The notes below the pieces were generated by a model. That model saw only the letters and a list, made by a program, of their open reading frames with translations. It had not been told where the DNA came from and did not search any database. Made by a program: the position numbers and the translations under genes. From Allosphingosinicella deserti (GTDB lineage Bacteria > Pseudomonadota > Alphaproteobacteria > Sphingomonadales > Sphingomonadaceae): DNA of 64,000 bases. The stretch's first letter is position 1. Each line of letters starts with the position of its first letter. Where the stretch lies: assembly GCF_003012735.1 (NCBI RefSeq), contig NZ_PXYI01000001.1, forward strand, positions 62,001 to 126,000, given 5' to 3'. Below, piece after piece: positions 1 to 8,906 of the stretch.

Positions 1-112
1 CGTCGGCGAACAATGTTTCGAACAGCGCGAAGTCGCCCTTGCTCTGCACCTCCTCGGTGTTGCGGCGGACGATCGCCTTGGCATCTTCCGGAGACAAGGT
101 GGTTCCGATCAT
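1..112 (-). CDS. SnoaL-like / ester cyclase-type protein, N-terminal fragment
   Basis: Only the first 37 codons lie in the window; the gene continues off the left edge. It starts at the ATG whose complement is at 110-112 and begins MIGTTLSPEDAKAIVRRN, followed by EEVQSKGDFALFETLFAD. This pattern of a short helix, then a residue stretch describing a loss or duration context ending in LFAD, is typical of the N-terminus of SnoaL-like polyketide cyclase/ester cyclase proteins (NTF2-like fold). It lies just upstream, on the other side of wrbA's stop, in the same orientation. The exact substrate of such proteins is rarely known. Family is likely, function unknown. Confidence 0.6.
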   Translation of the reverse strand, partial: MIGTTLSPEDAKAIVRRNTEEVQSKGDFALFETLFAD

Positions 113-182
113 CAGGATCTTCCTTCCATGCACTCAGGCTCGAGCAGATATCGCTGGCGCCCGCGCGCGCATCGGGCGGGTA

Positions 183-782
183 TCACGAGAACAATTTGCC
201 GGCGGTGATCGCGATCAGTTCGCCCTGGTGCATCGCGCCATTGAGATCGATTTCGGTCGGCTGGCGCGATCCGTCCCCGGCGGCGACGGTGGTCGCACCA
301 TAAGGCGCGCCGCCGACGATCTCGTCGACGCTCATCTGGCCGGCATGGCTGTAGGGCAGACCGACGATCGTCATTCCGAAGTGCAAGAGATTGGTGATGA
401 TCGAGAACAGGGTCGTCTCCTGGCCGCCATGCTGGCTGGCGGTCGAGGTGAAGGCGCCGCCGACCTTGCCGTTGAGCGCGCCGCGCGCCCACAGGCCGCC
501 GGCCTGATCGAGGAAGGCCGCCATCTGCGAGGACATGCGGCCGAAGCGGGTGCCGGTGCCGACGACGATCGCATCATAATGTTCGAGGTCGGCGACCGTC
601 GCGATCGGTGCCGCCTGATCGAGCTTGAAATGGGCGTTGCGCGCAATCTCTTCGGGAACGGTCTCCGGCACGCGCTTGATGTCGACTTCGGCGCCGCCGC
701 GGCGTGCGCCTTCCGCCACCGCTTCCGCCATCTTCTCGATATGACCGTAGGAGGAATAATAAAGAACGAGGATCTTGGCCAT
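183..782 (-). CDS. wrbA: NAD(P)H:quinone oxidoreductase, WrbA family
   Basis: 199 residues, the usual WrbA length. It starts [19 protein letters not shown], where SSYGH is the FMN-phosphate-binding loop of the flavodoxin-like fold. [13 protein letters not shown] and the [13 protein letters not shown] stretch are the other flavin-binding and family-typical loops. The family transfers two electrons from NAD(P)H to quinones in the cytoplasm, avoiding semiquinone radicals. The ATG at 782 is chosen because MAKILVLYY is the conserved family start; an upstream in-frame extension looks noncoding. It sits in a minus-strand group with an isochorismatase-type hydrolase and SnoaL-like proteins, suggesting quinone or electrophile handling. 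Confidence 0.93.
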   Translation of the reverse strand: MAKILVLYYSSYGHIEKMAEAVAEGARRGGAEVDIKRVPETVPEEIARNAHFKLDQAAPIATVADLEHYDAIVVGTGTRFGRMSSQMAAFLDQAGGLWARGALNGKVGGAFTSTASQHGGQETTLFSIITNLLHFGMTIVGLPYSHAGQMSVDEIVGGAPYGATTVAAGDGSRQPTEIDLNGAMHQGELIAITAGKLFS

Positions 783-876
783 TGGGGCGCTCCTGGAATG
801 AGGCGAAAGAGTGCAGGTGCACGGCAAAGTACGACTGTCGGGAGGAGGCTGCGTGGCAGCCGCCCCCCGGAGCGCG

Positions 877-1536
877 TCAGGAGGCTGCCTGATCAAGGCC
901 GAGCAGCTGCCATTCCCAGGCCAGGTTGGTGGCGCTAGCGCCGCCGTGATCGAGCAGGATCTCGGCGAGCGCGGCACCGGTTTCGGTGCGTGCCCAATCG
1001 CGCTGAAGCTCGGAAGCGAAGACCGCCCAGGTGATCGGGATCGCTCCGGCCTGGATCATGCGCTGAATGCCCATTTCATGCGCTTCGACGCTCGTCCCGC
1101 CGGACGCATCGGTGACGAAATACACCTCATAGCCTTCTCCCAGAGCGTGGATGACGGGGAAAGCGAGGCAGATTTCCGTCCACAGCGCGGCGATGACGAT
1201 CTTCTTGCGGCCGGTCTCCTCGAACCAGCGGACGCAATTCCGGTCTTCCCAGGTGTTGATCGTGGTCCGATCAATCGGCACCTGCTCCGGGAACACGGCC
1301 TGAAGCGGCTTGATCAGGTTGCCGCCGCGATCCTTGAGGACGGTCGTCAGCAAGGTCGGGACCCCGAAGGCCTTAGCCGATTTCGCGAGCGCCACGACAT
1401 TGTTGATCATCAGTGCGGCATCGATGTTCTTGACGCCGCTGACCTGGAACGGCTGGTGATCGATCAGCATCAGCGCGCAATTGTCCGGGGTCAGCATCGC
1501 CCCGAGGCCCTGATAGGCCGTGCTGTTGGTGTTCAT
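877..1536 (-). CDS. Isochorismatase-family cysteine hydrolase (YcaC-like)
   Basis: 219 residues. The catalytic triad of the isochorismatase-like hydrolase fold can be read: Asp in LMLIDHQPF, Lys in TTVLKDRGG, and the nucleophile Cys in [11 protein letters not shown]. The length and the [10 protein letters not shown] segment fit the YcaC-like branch, whose substrates are mostly unknown. The ATG at 1536 is preceded by AGAAGGA, a good ribosome binding site, which argues against the longer in-frame extension. It lies upstream of wrbA with a 94-base gap, in the same orientation, so the two may be co-transcribed. Cytoplasmic. Confidence 0.9.
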   Translation of the reverse strand: MNTNSTAYQGLGAMLTPDNCALMLIDHQPFQVSGVKNIDAALMINNVVALAKSAKAFGVPTLLTTVLKDRGGNLIKPLQAVFPEQVPIDRTTINTWEDRNCVRWFEETGRKKIVIAALWTEICLAFPVIHALGEGYEVYFVTDASGGTSVEAHEMGIQRMIQAGAIPITWAVFASELQRDWARTETGAALAEILLDHGGASATNLAWEWQLLGLDQAAS

Positions 1537-1646
1537 CGAATGATCCTTCTGTTGTGTGAGGCCTCTCCGCATCGGTGAGGCGCTGCGACGGGGTGGCCTC
1601 GTGACCGCCGGGTGCACGAAGTGGCCGGAATTGCGGGTTGTGCGGT

Positions 1647-2084
1647 TCAGCTGTCCGCAGGCGCGCCGGGGGCGAGCTGCTTCAGCAGGCCGAAGAAATC
1701 GAAGTAGGAATCCGCGCGCACGATTTTGCCGTCCCGCAGCCGGTAGACGTCGCAGAACTGCACCTCCATCGACCGGCCCGAGGGTGGCAACAAACCAGCG
1801 GGCGAGTTGAACGGCCCCTGGTGGGTTCCGCGTCCGACACCCTGCGCGATCACCACATCTCCGGCCGTGTCGAGCGAGCGCACCTCGCAGGTCGCATCGG
1901 GGAAGATGTCGAACCAGGCCTTCCAGGGATCGATGATCGCATTCTCGCCGGTCGAGGTGAAGGCGAAGGGTACGTCGAGCCAGGCGCTTTCCGGGCAGCC
2001 GAAACCGCGTATGGTCTCCAGGTTCTTGGCATTGACAGCCTCGTAGAGCTGCCGAATGCGCTGCGCGTTGTCGGTCGTCGTCAT
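1647..2084 (-). CDS. SnoaL-like ester cyclase / NTF2-like protein
   Basis: 145 residues. The sequence has the SnoaL-like layout: an N-terminal helix (RIRQLYEAVNAKN), a central FTSTGENAIIDPWKAWFDIFPDAT segment in which the W..WFDIFPD pattern is typical, and a C-terminal RLRDGKIVRADSYFDFFGLL strand. These proteins form an alpha+beta barrel that can cyclise or isomerise small polar substrates, but many are uncharacterised. It is divergent from the flavin reductase at 2269, and the intergenic region carries two palindromes that may be operators. It is a second member of the family, since a fragment of another starts at position 112. Confidence 0.8.
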   Translation of the reverse strand: MTTTDNAQRIRQLYEAVNAKNLETIRGFGCPESAWLDVPFAFTSTGENAIIDPWKAWFDIFPDATCEVRSLDTAGDVVIAQGVGRGTHQGPFNSPAGLLPPSGRSMEVQFCDVYRLRDGKIVRADSYFDFFGLLKQLAPGAPADS

Positions 2085-2150
2085 CGCTGTCTCCTCCGAT
2101 CTCGGGATGGTGCGCCGTGCGCGTCCCGTTCTGGATAGCGATGCGGATCG

Positions 2151-2175
2151 TGCGGATAATCCCCGCTTATCCGCA
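2151..2175. promoter_or_regulatory. 9-bp inverted repeat in divergent promoter region
   Basis: Perfect arms TGCGGATAA and TTATCCGCA flank the 7-base spacer TCCCCGC. The repeat lies between the divergent SnoaL-like gene (start 2084) and flavin reductase gene (start 2269), where a repressor or activator site would be expected. The binding protein is not known. Confidence 0.45.
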
Positions 2176-2181
2176 CAACCC

Positions 2182-2198
2182 GTTCAGCCCCCCTGAAC
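2182..2198. promoter_or_regulatory. Candidate LysR-type operator GTTCA-N7-TGAAC
   Basis: GTTCAGCCCCCCTGAAC is a palindrome that contains the T-N11-A pattern of LysR-family boxes (TCA-N7-TGA). It lies 70 bases upstream of the flavin reductase start. An identical half-site arrangement occurs at 8890-8906 upstream of the dehydrogenase cluster, so the LysR regulator at 2801-3796 may act on both. Confidence 0.5.
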
Positions 2199-2268
2199 AA
2201 TCCGCAAGCGCGCAGGAGCGTTGACTCAGGCACGAATTCACGATGCATGGCCTGAAGGAGATCAACAC

Positions 2269-2820
2269 ATGGTGCGGAAGATCGATTATCCGCTCAACAA
2301 GATCCGGCGCTTTCTGGAGCCGGGTCCGGTGGTGCTGGTGAGCGCGCGGGACCGGGGATCAGACAATATCATGACGATGGGGTGGCACATGATGCTCGGC
2401 TTTTCGCCGGCGCTGTTCGCCTGCTACATCTGGGACGGTGACCACAGTTTCGAAATGCTGCGAAACAGTCGCGAATGCGTGATCAATCTGCCCACTGTCG
2501 ACATGATCGAGCAGGTTGTGGGTATCGGCAACAGCAGCGGTGCCGACATCGACAAGTTCGAGACGTTCGGCCTCAGCCCCGTGCCTGCAACCCTGGTCGC
2601 GGCGCCGATGATCGCCGAATGCTTCGCCAATTTCGAGTGCCGGCTGCACGACGACAGCCTGATCGACCGTTACGGCCTGTTCGTCTGGGAGGTGGTGAAG
2701 GCCCACGTCGCGGGCGGAAGTCAGACGCCGGAGACGATGCACTATCTCGGCGAGGGCGCGTTCATGGTGAGTGGTCGAACAATCAGCCGCCGCTCCGCGT
2801 TCAAGCCGCAGAATTTGTGA
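2269..2820 (+). CDS. Flavin reductase-like domain protein
   Basis: 183 residues. The single flavin-reductase-like (split-barrel, FMN-binding) domain is visible: PGPVVLVSARD near the start, then NIMTMGWHMMLGFSPALFACYIW, and NSRECVINLPTVDMIEQV in the middle. Such proteins bind FMN and either supply reduced flavin to a partner monooxygenase or reduce small substrates. The ATG at 2269 is chosen because GAAGGAG lies 8 bases upstream. The last 20 bases overlap the end of the convergent LysR gene. No partner monooxygenase is adjacent, though two FMNH2-dependent enzymes occur at 32.4-34.5 kb. Confidence 0.85.
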   Translation: MVRKIDYPLNKIRRFLEPGPVVLVSARDRGSDNIMTMGWHMMLGFSPALFACYIWDGDHSFEMLRNSRECVINLPTVDMIEQVVGIGNSSGADIDKFETFGLSPVPATLVAAPMIAECFANFECRLHDDSLIDRYGLFVWEVVKAHVAGGSQTPETMHYLGEGAFMVSGRTISRRSAFKPQNL

Positions 2821-3796
2821 TCCCGCCACCGGCACGACCGGCGCCATTCCCATCCACGTCCCGTCGCGAACGTTCGATCAGATGCTTGGCGAAAAGCTGC
2901 ATGGCCTTGCTGCGGCGGTGGCGTGCCGGAAAGAACAAGGAGAAATCAGCAGCGGGCGTCTGCCAATCCGCCAGCAAGGGGATCAGAGCGCCCGTTTTCA
3001 GCCGGTCGGTCAGCGCAGGCTCCACCCAATACGCGATCCCGACGCCCGCGACCGCGCCTTCGGCGGCGGCATGGCAATCGCTGACGACGACGGACTGCGC
3101 CAATCTCGGCGCGATCCGCTTGCCGGACCGCTGGTAGCGCCACTCGTAAATACCGTGCCGGCCGGGCAGGCGCGAGACGAGGCAGCGGTGTCGGTGAAGA
3201 TCCTCGGGCGTCTCCGGAGCGCCGAACTTGGCGAGATAATCGGGAGACGCAACCGTCAGATGATGCATGCTCCGACCCAAGCGGATCGCGATCGCGTCCT
3301 GGTCCAGCATGTCGGTGAAGCGAATCCCGGCGTCGAAGCCGCTTGCGACGATGTCCACCGGTGCATCGTCGACGGCGACGTCGAGCTCGACCTCTGGGTA
3401 AAGGTCGATGAAGGACGCGAGGTTGGGCTGGACGTGCAGCTCGTAGGCGAGACGCTGCACGTGAAGCCGAATCCGCCCTGCGGGAATGCCGGCGGAGAGC
3501 TTGGCAGCCTCCACCGCGGCCTGCATCTGCAGCAGCGCCGGCTCGAATCCGGCGAGCAGGACCTCGCAGGCACTGGTCGCACGCACGCTGCGTGTGGTCC
3601 GCTGGAGGAGCGGTAACGCAAGGCGCTCCTCGAGATCGCGGATCATCTGACTGAGATTGGAGCGGGATACGCCGAGTTCCGCCGCGGCCGCGGAGAAGCT
3701 GCCGCTCCGGGCGACTTTGGCGAGCGCGCATAATTGGTTGAAATCAGTGGCCCTGATCGCGCGGCGCGTTCCGGCGGAGGGCAGGGTCTGGGTCAT
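2801..3796 (-). CDS. LysR-family transcriptional regulator
   Basis: 331 residues. An N-terminal winged helix-turn-helix spans roughly residues 18-77 (FNQLCALAKVARSGSFSAAA, then AELGVSRSNLSQMIRDLEERL), followed by a substrate-binding effector domain with the segment AGRIRLHVQRLA and the DAGIRF motif of the CrgA/AaeR-like branch. The start at 3796 is an ATG followed by a basic leader; upstream in-frame sequence does not look coding. It is convergent with the flavin reductase (20-base overlap). Likely targets are the neighbouring redox genes; a shared LysR-type palindrome at 2182 and 8890 supports this as inference only. Confidence 0.92.
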   Translation of the reverse strand: MTQTLPSAGTRRAIRATDFNQLCALAKVARSGSFSAAAAELGVSRSNLSQMIRDLEERLALPLLQRTTRSVRATSACEVLLAGFEPALLQMQAAVEAAKLSAGIPAGRIRLHVQRLAYELHVQPNLASFIDLYPEVELDVAVDDAPVDIVASGFDAGIRFTDMLDQDAIAIRLGRSMHHLTVASPDYLAKFGAPETPEDLHRHRCLVSRLPGRHGIYEWRYQRSGKRIAPRLAQSVVVSDCHAAAEGAVAGVGIAYWVEPALTDRLKTGALIPLLADWQTPAADFSLFFPARHRRSKAMQLFAKHLIERSRRDVDGNGAGRAGGGITNSAA

Positions 3797-3997
3797 GCGA
3801 ACAGCGCACCGGTCACGAAGCGACAGATCCAGGGGGATGCCTGGGCGCGCGCTCGGGCGAGATGCAACGGTCCGTACACGATAACCTCCTGGCGCAGGAC
3901 AGCCGATGGCGCCCCTCGACAAGGAAGACGCAGGCGGCCGCGAAAGCCGCACGTCTCTGGCTCGCTTTGTGAAGGCGAGCGTCGATCGCCCCACCGG

Positions 3998-5044
3998 TCA
4001 GCGGGGTAGCGCGACGATCTCGATGTCTCCGTTGGCGCGACGCACGAGCCGCACCGGATAGATCTCCGCGAGAACTCGCCCGAAACGCGCCGGATCGCCG
4101 GCGCGGAAGCGGCCGGTGATACGAAGGTCGGCAACCTTTGGATCGCGAACGACCAGGCGATCCTTGCTGTAGCGGTTGACCTCGGCGACCGCGTCGGCGA
4201 GCCGATCCTCGTCGAACAACAGGTAGCCGGTTCGCCATGCCTCGATTTGCCCCGGCTTCGCGGGCGAGACGGACTCGCTGCCGCCGCGGCTTCGATATTC
4301 CTGTCCAGGACGGAGCGCGAAACGGACTTGGTCGTTATCGCGGGCGCGTATCACGACCTTGCCGTGCACCAGCACGACGCGCACTTCGGACGCATCGCTC
4401 CGCACCGAAAAGCGCGTGCCGATCGCGGTCACGATCCTTCCCCGCGCTTCCACCGAAAAGGGGCGGCGCACATCGGGTGCGACATCGAAATAGGCCTGGC
4501 CTCTGACCAGGCGCACCCAGCGGCGGCCGTCCTGGAAAGCGACGTCGATCTCGCTGTCGATATCGAGGGCGATCGTGCTTCCGTCGGGCAGATCGACGCT
4601 TGCACGCTGACCGATCCTGGTCGCGAAATCGACTTTGCCGATCGTTCGCAGCGGATCGGCCGACGCAACCACGTGCGGTCCGGAAACCGGCGCGCTGGAC
4701 GAGCCGAACTGCTGCCACCCGAAGATCAGGGCGGCGGCGGCGGCTGCTGCTGCGATCGATCCTGGGGCGGCGCGCCGCCACATCGGTCGATCGGGGCCGG
4801 CTTCGAGCGCCGCCTGCCGAAGCGCCTGAAGACTGTCGTCATCTGCGCCGCCGTCGAACATGTCCCAGGCCAGCGTCGCCGCAGCCCAGGCCTTGCGGTG
4901 CTCCTCGCGCTCGGCCAGCCATTCCTCGAAGAGTCCAGCCTCGGCCGTTGCGCCGCCTTCCTCCCGGGCGACCAGCCACAAGGAAGCGGCCTCGTCCGCC
5001 GTCATCGCCTGGAGACGGGCGCGGGTGATCCGCATCTCGCTCAT
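3998..5044 (-). CDS. FecR-family anti-sigma / sigma-regulatory protein
   Basis: 348 residues. A cytoplasmic N-terminal part (DUF4880-like: ADEAASLWLVAREEGG, then EEHRKAWAAATLAWDMF) is followed by one membrane span near residues 92-112 (alanine-rich, ending ALIFGWQQF) and a periplasmic FecR domain with DLPDGSTIALDIDSEIDV, RGQAYFDVA and TAIGTRFSVR. The C-terminus carries an STN-like half domain. FecR proteins carry the signal from an outer membrane receptor to an ECF sigma factor. Its ATG overlaps the sigma factor stop as ATGA, implying translational coupling. Confidence 0.92.
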   Translation of the reverse strand: MSEMRITRARLQAMTADEAASLWLVAREEGGATAEAGLFEEWLAEREEHRKAWAAATLAWDMFDGGADDDSLQALRQAALEAGPDRPMWRRAAPGSIAAAAAAAALIFGWQQFGSSSAPVSGPHVVASADPLRTIGKVDFATRIGQRASVDLPDGSTIALDIDSEIDVAFQDGRRWVRLVRGQAYFDVAPDVRRPFSVEARGRIVTAIGTRFSVRSDASEVRVVLVHGKVVIRARDNDQVRFALRPGQEYRSRGGSESVSPAKPGQIEAWRTGYLLFDEDRLADAVAEVNRYSKDRLVVRDPKVADLRITGRFRAGDPARFGRVLAEIYPVRLVRRANGDIEIVALPR

Positions 5045-5586
5045 CGTCCCCCTCCAAGCTCGGCCGCAAGATGCTGCACGGCGCGCAGCATATGCTTTTC
5101 GACGGCACTTACCGAGATCCCTAGACGAGAGGCGATGTCGCGGTGCCGCATGCCTTCGAGCCGCTTCAGGATGAAGATCGTCCGGGTGCGCTCCGGCAGC
5201 GTCATAAGGGCCGCGGTGGCCGCGCGGAGCTCCGCCTTGTCCTCGAGCCGGCGGCCCGCATCCACGTCTTCGCCGCCGTGCTGCTCCGCGTCGAAGGCGA
5301 CGTGCGCGTCGACGCGGCGTGCAGCGCGCCGTCGCTGCCGGTCCGCCAACACGCTTCTCGCGGTCTGAAACACGTAGCCGTTGAAGTGCTCGATGCTGTC
5401 GGCACCGTCGCGCTGCACGACCCGGAGGAAGACTTCCTGGACGAGATCCTCGACCTCCGTGCGATCGACCACCCTGCGGGCGAAATAGCTGCTCAGCGAT
5501 CGCCGGAGCGCCTCCGACTGAAGGGCAAGCGCGCGAGCACGTTCCCCATCGGGATCCGTGTTCAGCATGATCCGGCTGCTCGCCAT
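5041..5586 (-). CDS. ECF sigma factor, FecI-like
   Basis: 181 residues from the ATG at 5586; a second ATG at 5568 is also possible and neither has a strong ribosome binding site. Region 2 is read as EVEDLVQEVFLRVV and FNGYVFQTARSVLADRQRRR; region 4 as TLPERTRTIFILKRLEG followed by RHRDIASRLGISVSAVEKHM. This matches iron-type ECF sigma factors, which direct RNA polymerase to receptor promoters. It lies 74 bases after the TonB receptor stop and overlaps FecR by four bases, so receptor, sigma and FecR probably form one transcript. The sigma gene comes after the receptor, unlike the classical fecIRA order. Confidence 0.9.
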   Translation of the reverse strand: MASSRIMLNTDPDGERARALALQSEALRRSLSSYFARRVVDRTEVEDLVQEVFLRVVQRDGADSIEHFNGYVFQTARSVLADRQRRRAARRVDAHVAFDAEQHGGEDVDAGRRLEDKAELRAATAALMTLPERTRTIFILKRLEGMRHRDIASRLGISVSAVEKHMLRAVQHLAAELGGGR

Positions 5587-5660
5587 GTTGGTCGGAAGGT
5601 CCCGTTCGAAGTGTCGCCCGTCGGAGTAGACGCAGCTGCTTGGAAAAGCCGCATCGGGGA

Positions 5661-8600
5661 TCAGAAACGCTGGACGATGGTGACGTCGAAGCGACGGCGC
5701 CGGGCGTCGGCGAGCAGGCTGTAGCCCGTCTGGTTGTACATGAAATATTGGTCGTTCGTCGCGACGATCGGCGGCGACTGGTCGAGCACATTCTGAATGC
5801 CGAAACGGAGCTCGCGGGTCCAGCGCCCGGCAGGGAAGCGGTACGCCGCCGCGAGATCGAGATAGAATTGCGGGCGGATGAATCTCGATCCCTGCAGCCG
5901 TTCCGTCTCCTCGGCATGAAGTTCGGCGAACCGGCCGTGCGAGATGACGCGGTAGCGGCCGTAATATTGGCCATCGAGCCCGATCTCGAACGGTCCGCGC
6001 GACCACTCGACCCCGGCATGTCCGCGCCAGGTCAACGCACCGTCGAAATGGTTGGCGAGGTCGTACCAGGGCCCCGCGGTGTCGTACCGCCGCCGATAGG
6101 TCGGCTGCCAGGTGATGGCCCCCGCGAGGCGAACCTGCCCGCCCTTGCCGGCCGGGAACAGATACTCACCCTTGAGGTCCACGGCATCGATGCGGGTGCT
6201 GCCGATGTTGAGGGCGGTGGTATCGATCCGCGTGATCAATCCGCCCGTGTAGCCGCGTGCGGCGTCGGCCTCGGTGAGCGGCTGCCGCTTGATCCTGCCC
6301 GGGAAGCGATCCTCGTTTGCCAGAAAATATCGGATCTCCCCGAGATCGGTGAGATAGCGCAGGCCGTTCGCCGATGTGAGAGCGATCTCGCCCACCTTCT
6401 CGAGGCGAGTATAGTCAATGGAGAAGCGGAGCTTCTCGTCAGGTGTGGTTAGGATGGCTCCTGCCGAGAAGCTCCGCGCACGCTCGGGCTCGAGATCCGG
6501 TGAGCCACCAACCACGACCGATACGTGCCGCTCGATCGGACTGCCTCCACGTCGCGGGTCACGCGCGACGTCGTTATAGGGAACAACCCGCGAAGATATC
6601 TGGTCGATACCTGGGGGTAGGACGCCAGTGCTGAGGCTTGCCCGGAGCAAGATGGTAGGAGCCGGGCGGAAGCGGATGCCTGCTGTATAGACCGTCGTGC
6701 TACGGTCCGATGTGGCCAGGGTCTCGAACAGGGCACCGCCTCGCTCGTTCTCGGACGGTGCCGTATTGCGATAGCGGTCGTTCCGGATCGCGAGCTGGAC
6801 CTCCAGTGAGCGCAGCCAAGCCCATTGGCTTGCTGAGCTTAGCAAGGGTGCCCGCAACTCGGCATAATAGGACCGGACCTGCTGCCTTACTTCTGGCAAT
6901 GGCCTTTCGACGATCCGGTCCAGCCGAGTTTCCGTGAGTGAGGATCCCGGAACATGTTCACTTCGATCCTCCGCAAGCATGGACACGGTCAACGGTCCGC
7001 CGGCCAAGTCAAAGATGGGGCCGGCGACGCGGGCCGACAGCTGCCGTAACCGGTTCTCCAACGAGAATTCGAAGCGATTTGGCCTTCGATACGCGTCGAG
7101 CGCGGACTGGAAGCCGGCATAATTGGAGAATGGGTTAGGGACAGTCTTTGCGCTGGGGAAACCCAACAATCCTTCGAAGGCCTCTTGCGACGGGCTGTCG
7201 CCCGTCAGCAAGGCTCGCTCGCGAGCCTTGCCGATCGTGTAGTCGATATTCGCCCGCCAACCTCGGGACAAATCAAGGATCAGCCCTGTCGTCAGCCGAA
7301 AAGAGCGTGTCCGATTTTTCAGGACGTTGTCGAAACCCGGCATCGGAAAGGTCACCGTTACCGGCTGCTCGAATGGGTTAAGTGCCGGATCGTAGACCGC
7401 AGCGGTCTGAATGTACCAAGGCACGACCGACCTGGCCGTGTTGCGCATCCACAGACCATCGACGAACAGCTCCGCACCATCGGCGATGGCACGACGCACG
7501 TTGAGCAGCATGGCGGTGCGACTGATTTCCGGCAGCAGCGTTCGTTTCGCTCCATTCGCATCGGGCGAGAGCGATAGATCGATGGTGCCGGCATTCCTCA
7601 GCAGCACGGACGGATCCTGCACCTGTGCGAGGGGAGCATGCGTGATGCTGGAGCCGAGCGGCGTGCCGCCATTCGACGTCAGCGTGAGCGGCACTGGAGA
7701 ACGGCCCAACAGGGGCGAGCCTCCAAGGACGTTGATCGATGCGCTCGTCGGGTATTGACTGAGAAATTGGCCTAGATCGTTCCGCGCCTTCAGTGCCCGC
7801 GCGCGATAGGCAAAAATGCGGTCTCCGAACGCCAGGCCGGCGGACTCCGAATGGCCGATCGTCAGCATGATGTCGGTTCGACCATCGTCTGGCGTAAAGC
7901 CGAGGTTAGCATCGATCCTCTGCTCCGGCGCGTCTCCTCGGCTCGTCGCACCGTTGCTGACGGCGATTCGACCTCCACGATAGTCACGCTCCAAAACGAA
8001 ATTCACGACTCCGGCCGTCGCCCCCGGCCCGTAAATCCCGCCCGCTGTCGACGTGATCGTTTCGATCCTTTCAATTGAAGCGAGCGGAAGCGCGTTGATG
8101 TCTGGTTGGTAAAACCCGCTGTCGCTGCTGGGTGCAGATGGCAGACGGCGACCGTCGACAAGGATGAGGGTTTGCCTTGGGCCAAGGCCGCGCAGGTTGA
8201 TCTGGGACCGCGCGCTGCCCAGATTGTCGAAGGTCAGCTGTGCGGGACCGGACATCTGTGCGTTCACCGGCAATCGGGTGCGCAGAAAGCTCTCCGCGTC
8301 GTCGGCATGCGAGCCCGCGACGTCCTCGCGCGTGGCGACTTGATAGGGCTGGATATCGCTCTCGGTGCGGCGAATGTCGGCGTTCTGGGATCGTCGTCCG
8401 ATCACCAGAATTTCGGGCACCGGCGCCTCGTTTGCCGCCAGCGCTCTGGGGCGCTGCGGGGCAGGGACGATCAGCACCGTTCCGCCTGCGCCATGTCGGT
8501 GCGTCAGCCCCGAATCCTGGAGCAGCCTGCCAAGTGCCTCGTCGAGGGACAGGCGCCCGCTGAGCGCAGGCGCGCGGCGGCGGCCGATCAGGGCCGGCGA

Positions 8601-8759
8601 GAAGAGAAGCTCGACGCCCGCCCGCTCGGCGAGCTGGGACAGCGACCTGGCGAGAGATTGCGGCGGAAGCTGGATCCGGAACGTGGCGGCGCGTCCAGCC
8701 GCGGACGCGGGTACCGCGGCGATGAATGCAAGAGGGATCGCCACGAAGGATGTACGCAT
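5661..8759 (-). CDS. TonB-dependent transducer with N-terminal STN domain
   Basis: 1032 residues. A signal peptide (AFIAAVPASA) is followed by an STN domain near residues 27-100 (LSQLAERAGVELLFSP), a plug (RGLGPRQTLILVDGRRLP, and the STAGGIYGPGATAGVVNFVL segment) and a long beta barrel ending with the terminal Phe of VTIVQRF. The STN domain marks it as a signalling receptor acting through the FecR and sigma genes just downstream. Substrate unknown. Hand counts of 60-base blocks give about 57-62% GC between roughly 6.5 and 7.6 kb against 65-75% near both ends, suggesting the barrel region was replaced by recombination. Confidence 0.95.
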   Translation of the reverse strand: MRTSFVAIPLAFIAAVPASAAGRAATFRIQLPPQSLARSLSQLAERAGVELLFSPALIGRRRAPALSGRLSLDEALGRLLQDSGLTHRHGAGGTVLIVPAPQRPRALAANEAPVPEILVIGRRSQNADIRRTESDIQPYQVATREDVAGSHADDAESFLRTRLPVNAQMSGPAQLTFDNLGSARSQINLRGLGPRQTLILVDGRRLPSAPSSDSGFYQPDINALPLASIERIETITSTAGGIYGPGATAGVVNFVLERDYRGGRIAVSNGATSRGDAPEQRIDANLGFTPDDGRTDIMLTIGHSESAGLAFGDRIFAYRARALKARNDLGQFLSQYPTSASINVLGGSPLLGRSPVPLTLTSNGGTPLGSSITHAPLAQVQDPSVLLRNAGTIDLSLSPDANGAKRTLLPEISRTAMLLNVRRAIADGAELFVDGLWMRNTARSVVPWYIQTAAVYDPALNPFEQPVTVTFPMPGFDNVLKNRTRSFRLTTGLILDLSRGWRANIDYTIGKARERALLTGDSPSQEAFEGLLGFPSAKTVPNPFSNYAGFQSALDAYRRPNRFEFSLENRLRQLSARVAGPIFDLAGGPLTVSMLAEDRSEHVPGSSLTETRLDRIVERPLPEVRQQVRSYYAELRAPLLSSASQWAWLRSLEVQLAIRNDRYRNTAPSENERGGALFETLATSDRSTTVYTAGIRFRPAPTILLRASLSTGVLPPGIDQISSRVVPYNDVARDPRRGGSPIERHVSVVVGGSPDLEPERARSFSAGAILTTPDEKLRFSIDYTRLEKVGEIALTSANGLRYLTDLGEIRYFLANEDRFPGRIKRQPLTEADAARGYTGGLITRIDTTALNIGSTRIDAVDLKGEYLFPAGKGGQVRLAGAITWQPTYRRRYDTAGPWYDLANHFDGALTWRGHAGVEWSRGPFEIGLDGQYYGRYRVISHGRFAELHAEETERLQGSRFIRPQFYLDLAAAYRFPAGRWTRELRFGIQNVLDQSPPIVATNDQYFMYNQTGYSLLADARRRRFDVTIVQRF

Positions 8760-8889
8760 GTGCTTGCCGGCCGCGCCTGCCGCTAGCCGACCGACCTCGA
8801 GAAGGGAAGTCTTGCGGGCGCGCGGGAGAGCAATTCACCGGGCCTGCCCGAAAGGCGCGGCGGCCCGCACGCCTCGAGGCGCATGCTTT

Positions 8890-8906
8890 GTTCAACTGAG
8901 CTGAAC
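8890..8906. promoter_or_regulatory. Second GTTCA-N7-TGAAC palindrome
   Basis: GTTCAACTGAGCTGAAC has the same half-sites and spacing as the site at 2182-2198. It lies 94 bases upstream of the dehydrogenase start at 9000, in the divergent region between that gene and the TonB receptor. It fits a LysR-type box. Confidence 0.5.
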
